A DNA stretch of 64,000 nt from Papilionanthe hookeriana x Papilionanthe teres (lineage: Eukaryota; Streptophyta; Magnoliopsida; Asparagales; Orchidaceae), in assembly GCA_022702705.1 (NCBI GenBank), contig CM040427.1:76995283-77059282 (forward strand), given 5' to 3'. The translations under genes and the position numbers were made by a program. This document shows, one piece after another, positions 10,606 through 22,545 of the stretch (positions are counted from its first letter, which is position 1; the number at the start of each line of letters is the position of its first letter). The notes beneath the pieces are model-generated. The model did not search any database, was not told the origin of the DNA, and saw only the letters and a program-made list of their open reading frames with translations.

Positions 10606-10933
10606 CCCCCCCCCCCCTCCCTCTCCTTAAGGGGTATTTATAGGCTAAAAAAGAGTCTAGACATAAAATGCTACGTATTAAATAGACTCAAAAAGAAGTG
10701 CTGTAATTAAATACTCATTAAAAAAATTTTCATATTTCAAATTATAAGAAAAAAACTTTTCATAAAAAAAATAATAATAATAAAAGCTTTTCATAATCAA
10801 ATAAAAAATTAAAAAAAGGAGGATTTTATATTCCCAAAGAAATAAATAATAAATAAAATAAAAAATGAAAAGCTTTGGATATCAATATTTTCAGACGATC
10901 AAATTGGACTCGCCAGAAAATATGGGGGGCAAC
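10606..10933. other. AT-rich segment ending in a polypurine tract
   Basis: A C-run, a TATA-like box readable on the - strand at about 10628-10640 (CCTATAAATACCCC), then A-rich DNA. ATGGGGGGCAAC at 10922-10933 is a PPT directly before the TG of the next LTR. Confidence 0.55.
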
Positions 10934-11790
10934 TGATACAACAACAACAAATTTTTATTATCCAGCACCAATCTCAAGGCACGACACGAATCTTAGTGCA
11001 ATGTTTTGAGCAAGAAACGTTCAAATCTAGATAAAAAGTGATCCAGAGCTTCGATTTCAGTAAAATTATAATCAAACTGATCAGCTCGATGAGACAAACC
11101 TAATGATATAATAACTAGTCCAATCCGAGTCAAATCAAGCTCGGGTCAAGTCATCAACTCATTATTAGAGGATTTCCAGACACATTTGAAAGATCAAACA
11201 GCTGCCGACACTAGCAAGCCTATGCTCAAATCGAGCGTCTCGACAAGACAAATCCAACGAGCCCAAGATCACTCAATTCCGACATCATTAAGGCCATCAA
11301 ATGCCCCTTAAATGCCGTCAGATCAAGGGAGTCTTCTAGACCGTCCGATCAAAATAGTTGCATTAATTGCACCCAAAACACTATAAATAGACCCCTAACA
11401 CTCACATGAAAGAGGGAAGCCTAAAGAGAGAGTCTGAAGCCTTGAGGAGAAGCTGCTGCTTAGCACCACCGTCGACTGTTGTCGACTACCGTCAACCTCC
11501 GTCGACCACCACCGACCTTCGTCGACCTCCGTCATTGTCCACCTCCGTAACCGACGATCTCTGCCGACCTTCGTCGCCGTCGACCTCCTCCAATCATCGT
11601 CAATCATCACCAACCAAACACTGTCAATTGACATTGTAGTCTGAAACATGTAATTACTCTTTCCTGTCTGTGGGAAATAGAATTTCTGTAAACATCAATC
11701 AATAGTGAATTCTCACAATTGGGCCAGGCCCGGCGATTTTTCCCTTTACGTGTTTTCCACGTAAAAACTTCTGGAGTCGCCACCACTTAT
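10934..11790 (+). repeat. Tat-type LTR
   Basis: It starts TGATACAACAAC after the GGGGGG tract. A TATA box (CTATAAATAG) lies at about 11381-11390, followed by a CCGTCGACC-rich degenerate repeat at 11460-11590 that would lie in the 5' leader of transcripts. The 3' end is unsure; a GGAGTCGCCACC stretch at 11775 may be a primer site. No second copy is present, so this is a solo or truncated LTR by position. Confidence 0.55.
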
Positions 11791-13039
11791 TTTTCATCTG
11801 TGTGTGTGCTGAATTTTCATATAACGTTAAGACAATAATCCGCTATTCTACCGTCGCGAATTTTTCGGCACGCATCAAATATTTATTTTCTATATTAACA
11901 TATATTATTATTTTATTATTATTCTTATTGCTTCACTGTCAAAAAGATAAGAGAATACAAGAACTACTAAAATTAATCTACCACTAAAATTCTGTGAATT
12001 AGATTCAAGGTGTCAAGCTAGACAGTTCGTCAAGTCAATGAGACAGGTCAAAAGATCAATTCGACCAGGGAGCCTGATTGGACAGTTCTCTCGAAATGGT
12101 CTTAAGATTGACTTGACGAATGAATTAATTAAACAGCCCAATCTGATTTGATATTAGGCACCATGAAACAAGCATTGTTGCTGTATTTTCTTGTTATTAT
12201 TATTATTATTATTTACGCTCAATTATATCATAACATTTTGATATATATATATATATGTGTCACCATAAATCGAAAATTAAGTGAAGGCAAGAACGCAAAA
12301 TGTCCATTCCTCGTTGGCATTCTTTTTCACGTTGATGTTAGAAGAGACGTAAGAATCTTTCGTCAGGCCCTACAGTGGGAAATACAATTAACCCACTTTC
12401 CCGTTTTTAAGCACTTATCTTCCATTTGGAATCTTTTGAATAATCACTTATCTGCTTTCTCAATTGAAAGTTTTTATTTTAATGCGCATAACAATTGGAA
12501 ATCTTTTGTCAGAGTTGTTTATTTTTAGAATGCTGTACTTCACCATTTAATAATCATATAGCGGTTGTGCTTAACAATAGGCTTCATTTTCTTATGCAAG
12601 CGAAATTTTGTAGGTTTCATGATTGTGCCTCAAAATGATTAAAGATACTATTTTAAAAAATATTATATTCTTATTCCAAGAAAGAAAAAAGATTCGATAA
12701 CATTTAGTCAATTTTAATCACGATTACTTCAAATTTTTAACATATTTGCCAGCTTACTGAGAGAATTCATCAATCGAATTGTCAGCACCCAATAATGTTT
12801 TGATAATCTTAAGGACTTTTTTTGGAATGCGATAGAAATAAGTTATTTTTTTAAATAATTTTATTATAAGATTGTAGTAGAAAATCTTAGATGTGAAAGT
12901 TTATGTAAATATAACTTTTAGATATGCATTCAACTAGCAATTATTTAGAATCCTAGTGGAGCTACTTAAATTCTTTAATAAACATATCAATCTAAAAGAG
13001 TACAATAACATGTCAGCAAATACCATGTCATGAGATTTC
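11791..13039. other. Noncoding region without recognised gene
   Basis: It holds a 126-codon frame at 12148-12528 whose first half is repeat-derived (TTA and TA runs). I recognise no domain and do not call it a gene. The segment 12000-12130 has several GTCAAG-containing phrases but no clear element structure. Confidence 0.45.
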
Positions 13040-13304
13040 GGGTGCGTTTGTGGAGGCGGTGCGGTGTCGCACTGTAGTTTATCTTGTTTGCCAAACTGCA
13101 ATTTTATGCTTTCTCAAAAAGTTGCAGCTGAAATCTTCGTTTCTCACCAGACTTAGCTATCAGCAATGACTGTTATAAAGCTGTAATCTCACTTTTTCAA
13201 AAAAAAAAAATTATAATTGCCACCACAGCTTTTTGAACAACAGTTTCTTCTTTAGCAGCTTCACAGCTGTTTCTTCAAACAGTTGCAACTGCCCCAAACA
13301 GACC
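13040..13304. mobile_element. MITE-like element, PIF/hAT-type termini
   Basis: The left end GGGTGCGTTTGTGG and right end CCCCAAACAGACC are imperfect inverted repeats of the common plant GGxCTGTTTGG type. The inner sequence is rich in CAGCTG/GTTGCAGCT phrases in both orientations. Length is 265 bp and there is no coding capacity. No convincing target duplication is seen, so the superfamily is unassigned. Confidence 0.5.
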
Positions 13305-14437
13305 ATTCCTCTTAGTTGAAAATTTCCAATGCCAAAACCTAAATTCGTATTGAAAATTTAGGTCATTTGAAAGACCTTGTTTACATAATTAATAGTTGCT
13401 TTCTCATGGATGACCTCTAAACCAAGATAATTTCTCAAAGAGGTGAAAGCAATAAAATAAACATTTATATAATAAGGAGTGAGAAGTCATCTCTCCATCC
13501 CATGGATACCTAGCTATAAAAGAGATTATATTTTAGCAATGCAAGTTACATACTAAAACCTATTAGGTGCCTATTGTAAAATGAAAATTCTTGACTATTA
13601 ATAAAACATAATGGGCTCTTAGCATGTTGTAAGTAAAGCTGAATTTAACAGAGCTTTATGATGACTTAATTTTGTTACAGTGAGTGGACAAATTTTTTTT
13701 CCTCACGAATTGGATAAATATCCTTAAGACTTAGATGAAGTCATTGTACCAAATTCATTGAGTGACTTGAGCAAATACCCTTGACAGCCTAGGACTAATG
13801 ATTGATCTTTAAACATGATTATGCTAGCTGATTCATTTTTTAGGACTTTAAAATAATGAGTAAATTTTTATTCTTTTGCAACTTCTATTTAATAATGAGT
13901 AAATCTTTGAAGGACTTTAACTCAATGATGAGTAAATTTTTATTCTTTTGTGACTTCTATTTAATAATGAGTTTATCTCTTTTGATTAGTGGAGGAATTT
14001 GCACATGTTCATCATGATTAGCAAAAAAAAGTGTTAATCATGATTAGCAAGATGTAATGGATCTCCACTTAATATGACATTGAGTGTAAAACTAATTTTT
14101 TTTATATTTTTTAGTAAGAATAATTAATCACACAGATATTTATATTATAAATATGGGACTTGAAAATGAGGGTCAAACTATTAACAAAAATTTTGAGGCT
14201 ATAAGGTGGACCAATTTGTTTATGTTGGTGCACATTATTTTTTTCCTTTGAGTAGCGATTTTGGCTACGAATCGTGCTACGCACCTAATATTTTCTCACT
14301 ATCGGATAAAAGAAAAAAAAATTTAATTCACTATATCACCAACCAAGCCTCTTATTTTTCTTTACTTAAAACACATTCAACCACAGAAAGAGACTCTTTG
14401 GTAGCCGGTTTTAAGCAGGATTTATATAGGACTTGAG
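13305..14437. other. Noncoding AT-rich region
   Basis: A local imperfect duplication is visible at 13840-13975 (phrases TAATGAGTAAATTTTTATTC and ACTTCTATTTAATAATGAG repeated). A short exact repeat TTAATCATGATTAGCAAGA-like lies at 14016-14052. No gene is supported. Confidence 0.5.
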
Positions 14438-14880
14438 CTAAATCCTGCCAAACGGCAAAAAACGCATCTGTAAATCATGAGCTTCCATAATCCCTAATAT
14501 AATGCTGATTGGCAATAAATCCAAGATTTGCAAAATTCTTTGAACCGACAGATTTTGTAAATCTATGACAAACTTTGGCGCTAACAGGCTTAACTTCCTC
14601 AATGGATTCTGGTAGGAGTGGAGTGGAAGAATGAGGAAGATGGGAGTTTTGGTGGTCTCTGTAAGTCGCGATCTTGTGTTTGCCTTCACAACTAGATCTA
14701 ATGGTGACTGTATCGCGAAGTTCGTTCATGAAGGCGATGTTTTAGGGCGAAATATGGATGGGGAGTAACACAAGCGAGGGTTTTGATCAGGGATGGGAAG
14801 TTTGGGCGGAACCAAGAGAGTGGAAGGATGTATGTGAGGGTTTCGGGCAGAGGGGAGAATAGAGAGAGTTTTTTATTTAA
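14438..14880 (-). pseudogene. Possible 5' gene fragment, unrecognised
   Basis: On the - strand a CT-rich leader with plant 5' UTR character (AACCCTCAC, CCCTAAAAC) precedes an ATG at 14729 that opens 84 codons to 14475. The peptide (MNELRDTVTIRSSCEGKHKI...) is balanced in composition and does not look repeat-derived, but I cannot name a family. It could be a first exon, a gene fragment carried by a transposon, or chance. It lies divergent to the UGT gene, about 700 bases away. Confidence 0.3.
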
Positions 14881-15136
14881 GTTAACTTTATTAATTTAAT
14901 TGAATAAAACTCAATAATTAATTTATATATTATTAAATTAATTATAATAAAATAAATTTATAAGCAACTATTGATTGTTAATTCATGAATAAAAACATTT
15001 TTTAAATTTTAAATTATTTGATAAAATTCTAAATGATTTCTAATTTACATAATTAATAATTGAGTAATTTTGAATTATTGATTAATAAAAAATTAATTTA
15101 AAAAATATTAATTATTAACTTATATAAATAATTATT

Positions 15137-15151
15137 AACCCTAAACCCTAA
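15137..15151 (+). promoter_or_regulatory. Telo-box in UGT upstream region
   Basis: AACCCTAAACCCTAA, two telomere-type units, lies 270 bases upstream of the UGT start codon. Such telo-boxes are known cis elements in plant promoters. A role here is inference. Confidence 0.5.
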
Positions 15152-15331
15152 TTTTTTAATAGATATTGAGATTTTGGATATTCAATTGTATTTTCTTTAA
15201 TCTTTATATTTGAGAATTTAATTCTTTATGTTAACATCTTGTAAAGCTACCAAATAATTTTTAACATATCAAATAATTTTCAATAATTAACCAATTTGAC
15301 AAATCCGAATGTCAAGATTTATTAAATCCTT

Positions 15332-15340
15332 TATATTATA
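15332..15340 (+). promoter_or_regulatory. TATA box of the UGT gene
   Basis: TATATTATA lies about 80 bases before the ATG, leaving room for a short pyrimidine-rich 5' UTR (15365-15420). No other TATA-like site is nearer the start. Confidence 0.55.
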
Positions 15341-15420
15341 TCCTCCTCGCAAAGTCTTCAATCTTCATTGGTCACTTCTCCTCCCTTAACCCGAGTCTCC
15401 TTCCACCGATACATTCAGAA

Positions 15421-16092
15421 ATGAAGCAAACTCTGGTGCTCTACCCATATCCCAGCATGGGACACCTCGTCCCCATGGTGGAGCTCGGCAAGCTTTTCCT
15501 TAGCCACGGCTTCTCCGTCGCCGTCATCAACGTCAACTCCGCCAACTCTGCTGGCGCCGCCAGCTCCACAGCCACGTTCATCAGCCGCATCTCCTCCTCC
15601 CACCCCTTCATCTCCTTCCACACCCTCCCTCCCGTCCCCCTCCCCCATAATGCATCTCCTCACCACGAAGCTCATACCTTCGATCTCCTCCGCCTCTCCA
15701 ACCCTCACCTCCTCACTTTACTCTCCGCGCTCTCCCAAACCTCCTCCATCTGCGCACTCATAGTTGATTTCTTCGGCACAATGGCGCTAGATGTAGCAGC
15801 TGAGCTAAATATACCGTCATACATCTTCTACTCAAGCAGCGCAGCTTCCCTTGCTGCCTTTCTCCACCTCCCCACTCTCCACTCGATGGTCACCACAAGC
15901 TTTAAAGATCTTGGCGACAACCCTCTCCGCTTCCCAGGCCTTCCTCCCATCCCCGCAAGCGACATGCCCCTTCCCCTGCTCAACCGGGATGAAGAGGCTT
16001 ACGAAGGTTTTATCTTCCATTTCAGCCGGATACCAGATTTTGATGGGATCATCGCGAACACCTTCGTTGAGCTGGAGCCCCGACCTCTCCAG
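15421..16092 (+). CDS. UDP-glycosyltransferase, UGT88-like, exon 1
   Basis: This is the N-terminal 224 codons of a family-1 plant UGT that would transfer glucose from UDP-glucose to a small phenolic acceptor in the cytosol. MKQTLVLYPYPSMGHLVPMV carries the catalytic His at residue 15. ALIVDFFGT carries the partner Asp at residue 116. The acceptor-binding half continues to LEPRPLQ. The ATG is the first in frame after a TATA box and pyrimidine-rich leader. The exon is GC-rich, unlike its surroundings. It ends in CAG followed by GCAAGT, a GC-type splice donor, with an in-frame continuation at 28439. UGT88 relatives act on flavonoids, chalcones and dihydrochalcones; the real acceptor cannot be read from sequence. 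Together the exons give 475 residues, normal for the family, with no broken codon seen. Confidence 0.9.
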
Positions 16093-17379
16093 GCAAGTGC
16101 AAAAATGATCAATTTTGTTAGTATTAATTTTAGTTTATAATTTATGTATTGCACTTTGTTTAAAATACATTTAATGATTATAAATTTTATTATGAATGAT
16201 TTTTATTCGGTATATTTCGAAATAATAGTTAACAAAAATTGAGTAGAAATATATTAACATATTTGAAATTTGTAGTATTTTTTAAAGTTGTTTTTAAATT
16301 AGATATATAGGCATAAATATTTTATTTCAGTTGAAAATTTTAATTTTATGTGACCCATAATATTAGCAATTAAGAAAATTATTTATTATTTTATTTTATT
16401 TTATTTTGAATTTTTTTTTGAACCAAAGATCCCCTCTTATATATTTATATGGCTTAATAAATTTATTGAAGTTTTTCACAAATAAATTTTGTTCTAACTT
16501 GATTTGAAAAAGTTATTCCTTGATTTGAATTTTATTTAAATAGAACCTAATGAGCGGTTGCTGGTGATATAATCGAACTAGGTGGTGTACTTTATTGTTC
16601 CTATTGTTATGCGGAAATAATGTGGAATATAGAAATTCACACAACAATAATCAAACATGAGATTTACATGGTTTGGAGTTAAATCGATTCATTTTGCATC
16701 CACATGGAGCGAGATTCCACTTGCACCGAATGAGAGAGAAAAATCTTATCACCATAACTCATGAACACTAAGCCCTCTTTTATAGAAGAGGCTTAGAGCA
16801 TATAAAAAAAGGAACCAAGAAAAAAAAACAAATCAAATATACTAAACCCATTAAATACTATAATCTCCATCTCATCACTTACTTTTAGATAAGTGAGAGA
16901 TGACCAAATGAGCTGCAAACTTCAATTCAGCTGCACCAAGTTGGTTGCCTGCATACCTCCTCCAGAAGGGATTAAAGCTCGCATAGTTTTTCAAAATCCC
17001 CTCCTGGGCAATCAGTTCTGAGCTCGGATGTTCACTAAATTTTGTAGTATGTGAACTTCTGGACTTATAGTTCCTTCGTAAGCATATTAATTGAATACTC
17101 CTTCATATTTATCTTCAATATAACTTTACCATCTTCAATTATGTCCTAGACAAAGTGGTATCTCACAATAATCTGTTTGCTACAATCATGATGAATTGGA
17201 TTGTGGTCTAGAATATTGCACTCTAACTGTCACAGGACAACGTCAAAGACTCACGATTAACTCTCAAGTCATCTAATAGGCCCTACATCCATATTTTTTT
17301 TCCTTCATCGCCTCAGTGACTGTCATTTACTTAGTCTCCATAGTAGACAAAACAACAGAAGACTAAAGAACTTACCTCC

Positions 17380-17560
17380 AACAAATCGGACCTCCTGTCA
17401 ATGTGAATAAATAGCTCGTCATAGATCCCCGTCTATCCATATCAACTGCATAGTCTGAGTCAGTGCAGTTTACAAACAAAATTACACTGGATGACTACCT
17501 CTCAAAGCAAACATCAATTGTACCCTTCAAATATCTTAGAATGCTCTTCAAAGTCTGCTA
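17380..17560 (-). pseudogene. Copia RNase H remnant
   Basis: The - strand reads DSDYAVDMDRRGSMTSYLF then TLTGGPICWR, the copia RNase H signature (usual form DSDYAGDxDxRRSTTGY...). It is closely followed by GC-poor degenerate sequence. The upstream RT (17560-18500) is too decayed to assign motifs. Confidence 0.75.
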
Positions 17561-18729
17561 ATAACTCTGTCTTGTATCACGCATTAACCTGCTCAAAACA
17601 CCATGTAATTATGTACCCTCATGAAATGATTAATTTTTTCATACAAACACCGTGGTGACTACTTCAACCCATACAAAAACATTCAGTTTGTAAACCAAGT
17701 TTTTTTATTATTCATATCTAGGCAGTTACAACATGTAGATCTCTTCTTGCAATTCTTCATGTAGGAATGCAGCCTTCACATTAAGCTGTTCCAAGATCTG
17801 ACTGCATTGTGCTACAAGTGCTATAAGACACAGGTTGAGGGATGCTTGACCACTGGGGAGAACTCTTCGTCATAATCAATCCCTTATAGTTACACAAAGC
17901 CTGCCACTAATCTTGCATTGTATCGCACATTAGCTCTATTAGATCATTCCTTCTTTGCATAAGCCCATTTGCACCCGGTGGCTTTTTTCACAGAAGAAGC
18001 TTCACCAACCTCTAGTATCATTCTTCAGAAGAGACTTCGTCTCCTCATCCATTGCCTCGCTCCAAAGATCACAGTTTAGGCTCTTCATCGCTTTTTGTAG
18101 CGACAAAGGAATTTTTGCCTCTGTGGCTGAAAGTGCAAATGCAATTTGATCCCTCAACCAAGCTGGTTTTAGGACATTTTGGTGCCTCGTCCTGCTCCTA
18201 ACAATAGATTACTGAGCAGGAATCTCATCCTCGGCATCTTCTTACAACTCTTCTTGAGCACTGTCAGAAACTTTATAAGTTCAATTGAATAAGATAGTTG
18301 AGTCGTAGTGGACGAACTCTGTGGACAATGAAGTTGCATCAAATTTCAATTTTTGTTGCATAGTGTGGTTCTAGTAGAACTTTCCACCTTTTTTAAGTCC
18401 TGATTTTTTAATAAGCCTGCCTCGTCAAATGTAACATTCATGCTAATGATAAGCTTCCTTTATGAATGATTGTACAACTTGAAGCCTTTAAATCTACGTC
18501 TCAAGTAAATGAAGATTGTCTTCTTTGCTCATGGTTCTGGTTTATCATTATGCATGTTGTAGTAAGCAGAATACCCAAACTCTAACGTGCTCATAATCTC
18601 TAAAAGGGTGCTCTGACCACATCTTCTTTTGGGTTTTCTTCCCAATAGTTGTAGAAGACAGACGGCTCACCAAATGATAGACATATTCTATTGCATCGGC
18701 TCAATAGATTATATCCAACCCACCATTAG

Positions 18730-19267
18730 ATAACTTACACAAAACTTTCTCCACCAAAGTCCAATTAATCCTCTCTACCACCTCTTTCTGGTGTGGTGTC
18801 TCTCAATCAGTGAAGTGGTGTTCTATCCCAACCCCCTAGCACTCTTACAAGAATGCATCCGAAGTGTATTCACCCCCACTATCTTATCTAATACACCGAA
18901 TTTTTTTACCAATTTAATTCTCAATCCACTTCTTTCAAGTTATGAAAATCTCCAGAACTTCTTTTTGAGCTTCATAGCGTACACCCAAACATACTGGAGT
19001 AATCATTAATAAAAGATATAAAGTATCTATGTCTGTTGAATGATGTGGCTTCATCGGGCCCCAAATATCTGTGTGAACGTACTCTAAAATAGCTTTTGTA
19101 CTGCGTACTATAGTATCAAAAGATACCATTGTCTTTTTGCTAAATACACAACGTTCATAAAATTCTAGCTTGTAGGTTCTCTCTCCTTTGATCAATCCTT
19201 TTTTAACCAAAGCTTGAAGTGAAGCCTCTTCAACATAAGCTAGCTGCATCAAAAGAATTATCAGCAA
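18730..19267 (-). pseudogene. Copia integrase remnant
   Basis: On the - strand LIKGERTYKLEFYERCVF is the pre-integrase zinc region and YVHTDIWGPM the start of the core with the first Asp. Further on DSGGEYTSDAF carries the second Asp in a frame with several stops, followed by TPHQKEVVERINWTL with the Glu. The order and motifs are diagnostic of copia integrase. Stops and shifts make it nonfunctional. Confidence 0.8.
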
Positions 19268-19439
19268 CAGCAGTAGTTCCAGTCAATGTAATTTTCCCAA
19301 AACTGTGGCCATGAGACTTGCCCAACTTTTAAGAAGTATCACCCCCGCCAACTTTCTTTATTAAATTATTCTTCTCCTTAAATCTTCCATGTTGGAGTGT
19401 AAAGACCTTAGCAGATTTCATCTTTGCAGACTCCTTGTC

Positions 19440-20022
19440 TCTTCAACGAAACTAATGATTCAACAACATCAAAGTCACCTTACCATAATTCAAGACCTCT
19501 TTCCTATGATTTAATGTCATAGTGAAGTTTTTGTACTCATATAAGAGCAAATTCAACTGAAGGAGCGCCTCCTCATCCATATTTGACAGTTCTGCCAACA
19601 ATATTGTGAATTCATTCAAGTGCTCATAAATAGTAATTATCATCTCATCTAAAGTTTGTAGAGTTGCTTCATATGAAGATGGTTCTCCATGCTCGGCATA
19701 AGATATTTATTCTCTATCATCCTCAACAATTTTCCTGCAAAAGTCTCTATAATCAACCCATATTTGATCACCCATATTTGATCTCCTGGGTGAAGTAATT
19801 TTAGATCAAATCACAAGCACCACTATTCATCTTTAACCAATTTCTCTCTGAAAATTTTTCAAAACATTCATCACTATTCAGGATTTCCTCCATATTCAGA
19901 TTACGCAGCGCATCTATCACCTCGCATCGCTACTTACCAAAGTTCCCATTGCAATTAAATTTTGTAAAATTATTTTTGATGAAATGCGCAACCACCTGAT
20001 GAATCGATTTTTCCACTGCCAT
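19440..20022 (-). pseudogene. Copia gag remnant
   Basis: A start is plausible at 20022 (MAVEKSIHQVVAHF). A copia gag-type segment, YEHLNEFTILLAELSNMDEE then LLLYEYKNFTMTL, lies at 19450-19640. Stops interrupt it. No zinc knuckle is seen. Confidence 0.65.
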
Positions 20023-20260
20023 AGTAGATGTTTAAAACGCCAATATTGTGCTATCATTTATTGTTACCGCTGTTGTTCTCCTAACTGAATACCAGTAAAA
20101 AAAGAAAACGACAAAACAATAAAAAAAAGATTACTTGAAGAAATTAAATTTCAGAAAAATAGATTAAACATTTTTTTTCTCTTTCCCATAATAAAAAAAC
20201 TTTCGTTCACATAAAAAGGTTGCCTTTCCGAAAGAAATAATAAATTTTTACGGCATCAAG

Positions 20261-20586
20261 TAGGGGTGTAAAGGAGCCAACATGAGCGAGCCCAGGCTTA
20301 GCTCGTGTTCGGCTCGTTTATATTTCGAGCTCAAAGAGTATGTTCGTGTTCGGCTCGTTTGCTTAGCGAGCCGAACACGAGCTGTCCACGATCAAAGAGT
20401 CGTCCTGACAATTCTAATCATGTAACCATAAGATGTTAAGGGTTGGGGCAAGATTTAGAAATTATTGTTTATATTAAAACATTTGAATCTAATTTAATAA
20501 TTTTTATTTTATTTTCTTAATTATCAGTTTTAATTGATTATAAATTTTTGTAGTCTTGTAGTCAATTATATTTTTTAAAACACTAC

Positions 20587-20658
<72 letters not shown>

Positions 20659-20811
20659 GATGAATAATATTTCGAGCCAAAATGAGCCGAACACGAACGA
20701 ACAGATCTTTGTTCGTGTTCGACTCATTAACTTAGAGAACGAGCCGAACACGAGCTTTTTAACGAGCCTAACACGAGTTATTTGGAACAAAGAGCCGTTT
20801 TGACAGCCCTT
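20261..20811. mobile_element. hAT-like nonautonomous element
   Basis: The left end TAGGGGTGTAAA and right end TTTGACAGCCCTT are imperfect inverted termini. The flanking 8-mers GCATCAAG and GTGTCAAG match at 6 of 8, as for a decayed hAT target duplication. The inside carries several GAGCCGAACACGAGC phrases in both orientations, so it can fold back, and a TA run. 551 bp, no coding capacity. Confidence 0.6.
20590..20657. repeat. (AT)n microsatellite
   Basis: About 32 AT units inside the hAT-like element. Confidence 0.95.
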
Positions 20812-21209
20812 GTGTCAAGCTTTTCAAATAGGCCAATAAAACCTTTCCTTGATCCACATCAGCATGGCAAAAGCAACAGAAAATGAAAATATTCCTTCTA
20901 AATTCCCTTCCTTAATTAATACTCCCTATGATAATACTGCAGATCAAAAATAATGTATGGCTCCCATGGAAGCCAAACCTAGGAATCTCGCCCTAGCTGC
21001 CTGCAGCCATTTCACGTCGGTTCTCGCCAGAAGCGCCGCCGGTCTGCTGCCCCAACTGCCGTCGGACTAAAGCTCACTAAATGGGCTACTCGAACTGGGC
21101 CTCCAACATCGGGATTATCTTCAGAGCCGCCGGAACAATCGAATCTACCACCAAACCACCTGCTGCAAAATTCGTCGGCAATACCTGCCAGATTTGCTTA
21201 TGTCGCCGT
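20812..21209 (-). other. Leader remnant of a copia element, left part
   Basis: Noncoding sequence that continues, after removing the insertion at 21210-27557, into 27558-27627 and a minus-strand copia PBS. It is therefore probably the 5' leader of a second copia copy, cut in two by the gag-only element. A CG-rich stretch at 21000-21180 has no assignable frame. Confidence 0.4.
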
Positions 21210-21466
21210 TGTTGGAAATCTAAGCCCAAAAAATGCAAAGACAGAAGCAAAACACAAGAGGAATTTTCGATGCCTAAAGGAGTGCATCATTTTCTGATTT
21301 TTTTAATATTTATTAACATAATTTATAACTTACACCACTAACTTTACAAGTAACTTCCCAACTTACACAAAATAACTTCCTAATAGCAACTACTTAACAT
21401 ATTTAACACATGTAACACATGCAAACTACTTAATTTACTGTTCATGACAACAAGATTAACTCAACA
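21210..21466 (-). repeat. 3' LTR of the gag-only element
   Basis: 257 bp, TGTTGGAAATC...CTCAACA on the + strand. It is about 93% like the right LTR by eye. TTCTCCTCCTTAAG directly inside (21467-21480) is the PPT read on the - strand (CTTAAGGAGGAGAA). Confidence 0.88.
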
Positions 21467-21581
21467 TTCTCCTCCTTAAGCTTGTTGTCTTTTACTGATG
21501 ATTTGCACACCACTTTCTTTCTCATCTCCGAGAACTTTAATTTCTCTGAATAGAAAAAATTTCCTCCTCCATTGCTTTTCT

Positions 21582-22545
21582 TCACATCGGGTCTGTCTTA
21601 GCTCCTTCAAGAGTTGATGGCTCCTCCTCTCCTCGTGGTCCTTCTGAAAAACTCTCACCAAATGTTATGGGCTGCACTACCTCGATTTCATACGGTAACA
21701 CCTGCCCGTTCTGTATTGCATGGCTGAGAACACCTGTTTCTTCGACCATCAATTGTGCAGGTTCATCTTCGATTTGCATTGTAACAAGGTTTGCTCTTTC
21801 TCTTCGGTTTGGTTTGGGACATTCTTTTGCAAAGTGACCATATTCATTCCAATTGAAACACTTAGCTTTGGATTTGTAGAAGTTACGTGGCTTTCGATCT
21901 TCTTTATTGCGTTCACCATTTCCTCGACCTCCACTTTTGTTGATGTAGGAACCTTCATCTCTCTTTGCCTTTGGGATTCTTGCCTCCCACTCGGCCTGGG
22001 TAAGAAGCAACTGATCTGCACTGCCCTCTGAGTGCAGTCTCCCTTTGAGGCCTTCCTCGAATGTAATGAGACGAATTATCGCCTCTGAAACCGACATCTT
22101 CTCAATATCGCCAAACTGCTCAATAGTTCCAATAATTTGGAGAAATTTATCTGGAACCGCACTGAACAATTTTTCAACAACTTCGCTATCGTCGAGCTTC
22201 GTGCCTAACGAGCGAATCTCACCTACCAGCGTGTTAAGCTTCATGAAAAATTCATTTATCGTCTCTGAATATTCCATTTGTAAATTGTTAAATTGTCGTT
22301 TCAGCACTTGTACAAGTGCTTTCTTAACACTATCTTCACCAATTCGCATCTCCCTGAGTGCGTCCCAAGCCTCCTTTGCCGCCTGTTTCTCCTCGATTAC
22401 CATCATCATGTCATCTGGCACGGCTTGAGATATGGCTACCATGGCGCCTTGATCTTTGTCATCGTCCTCTCTTCACCTTCAATTACCAACCAAACTCCTA
22501 GCGAACGTAAGATTATCTTCATCTTAACAACTCATATGTTGTAAT
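21582..22545 (-). pseudogene. Copia-type gag with altered zinc knuckle
   Basis: 286 codons are open from 22442 to 21582. QAAKEAWDALREMR, VLKRQFNNLQMEYSETINEF and SEAIIRLITFEEG are typical of the copia gag (UBN2-type) fold that packages element RNA. The knuckle near residue 196 reads CFNWNEYGHFAKEC, so the second zinc-binding Cys is Trp. Upstream, the N-terminal part (22443-22545) has stops and an RREDDDKDQGAMVAIS stretch in the same frame. The C-terminal tail is acidic and lacks any protease motif. Gag may still be partly foldable, but RNA binding is doubtful. Confidence 0.85.

Larger units (their letters stand above)
16608..20097 (-). mobile_element. Degraded Ty1/copia element
   Basis: Gag, integrase and RNase H remnants occur in copia order on the - strand. 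At the left, 16608-16900 looks like LTR: it starts TGTTATGCGGAAATAATG, and has a minus-strand TATA (TATAAAAG at 16777-16784). At the right, TGGTATTCAGTTAGGAG on the - strand (20081-20097) resembles the initiator-Met PBS. No clear second LTR copy was found, so the borders are provisional. Confidence 0.65.

Noticed and set aside
12148..12528. 126-codon frame as a gene
   Set aside because: Its first third is made of TTA and TA repeats, and no domain or homologue is recognisable.
15415..16020. Minus-strand frames across UGT exon 1
   Set aside because: Shadows of the GC-rich UGT exon. The + frame carries the family motifs.
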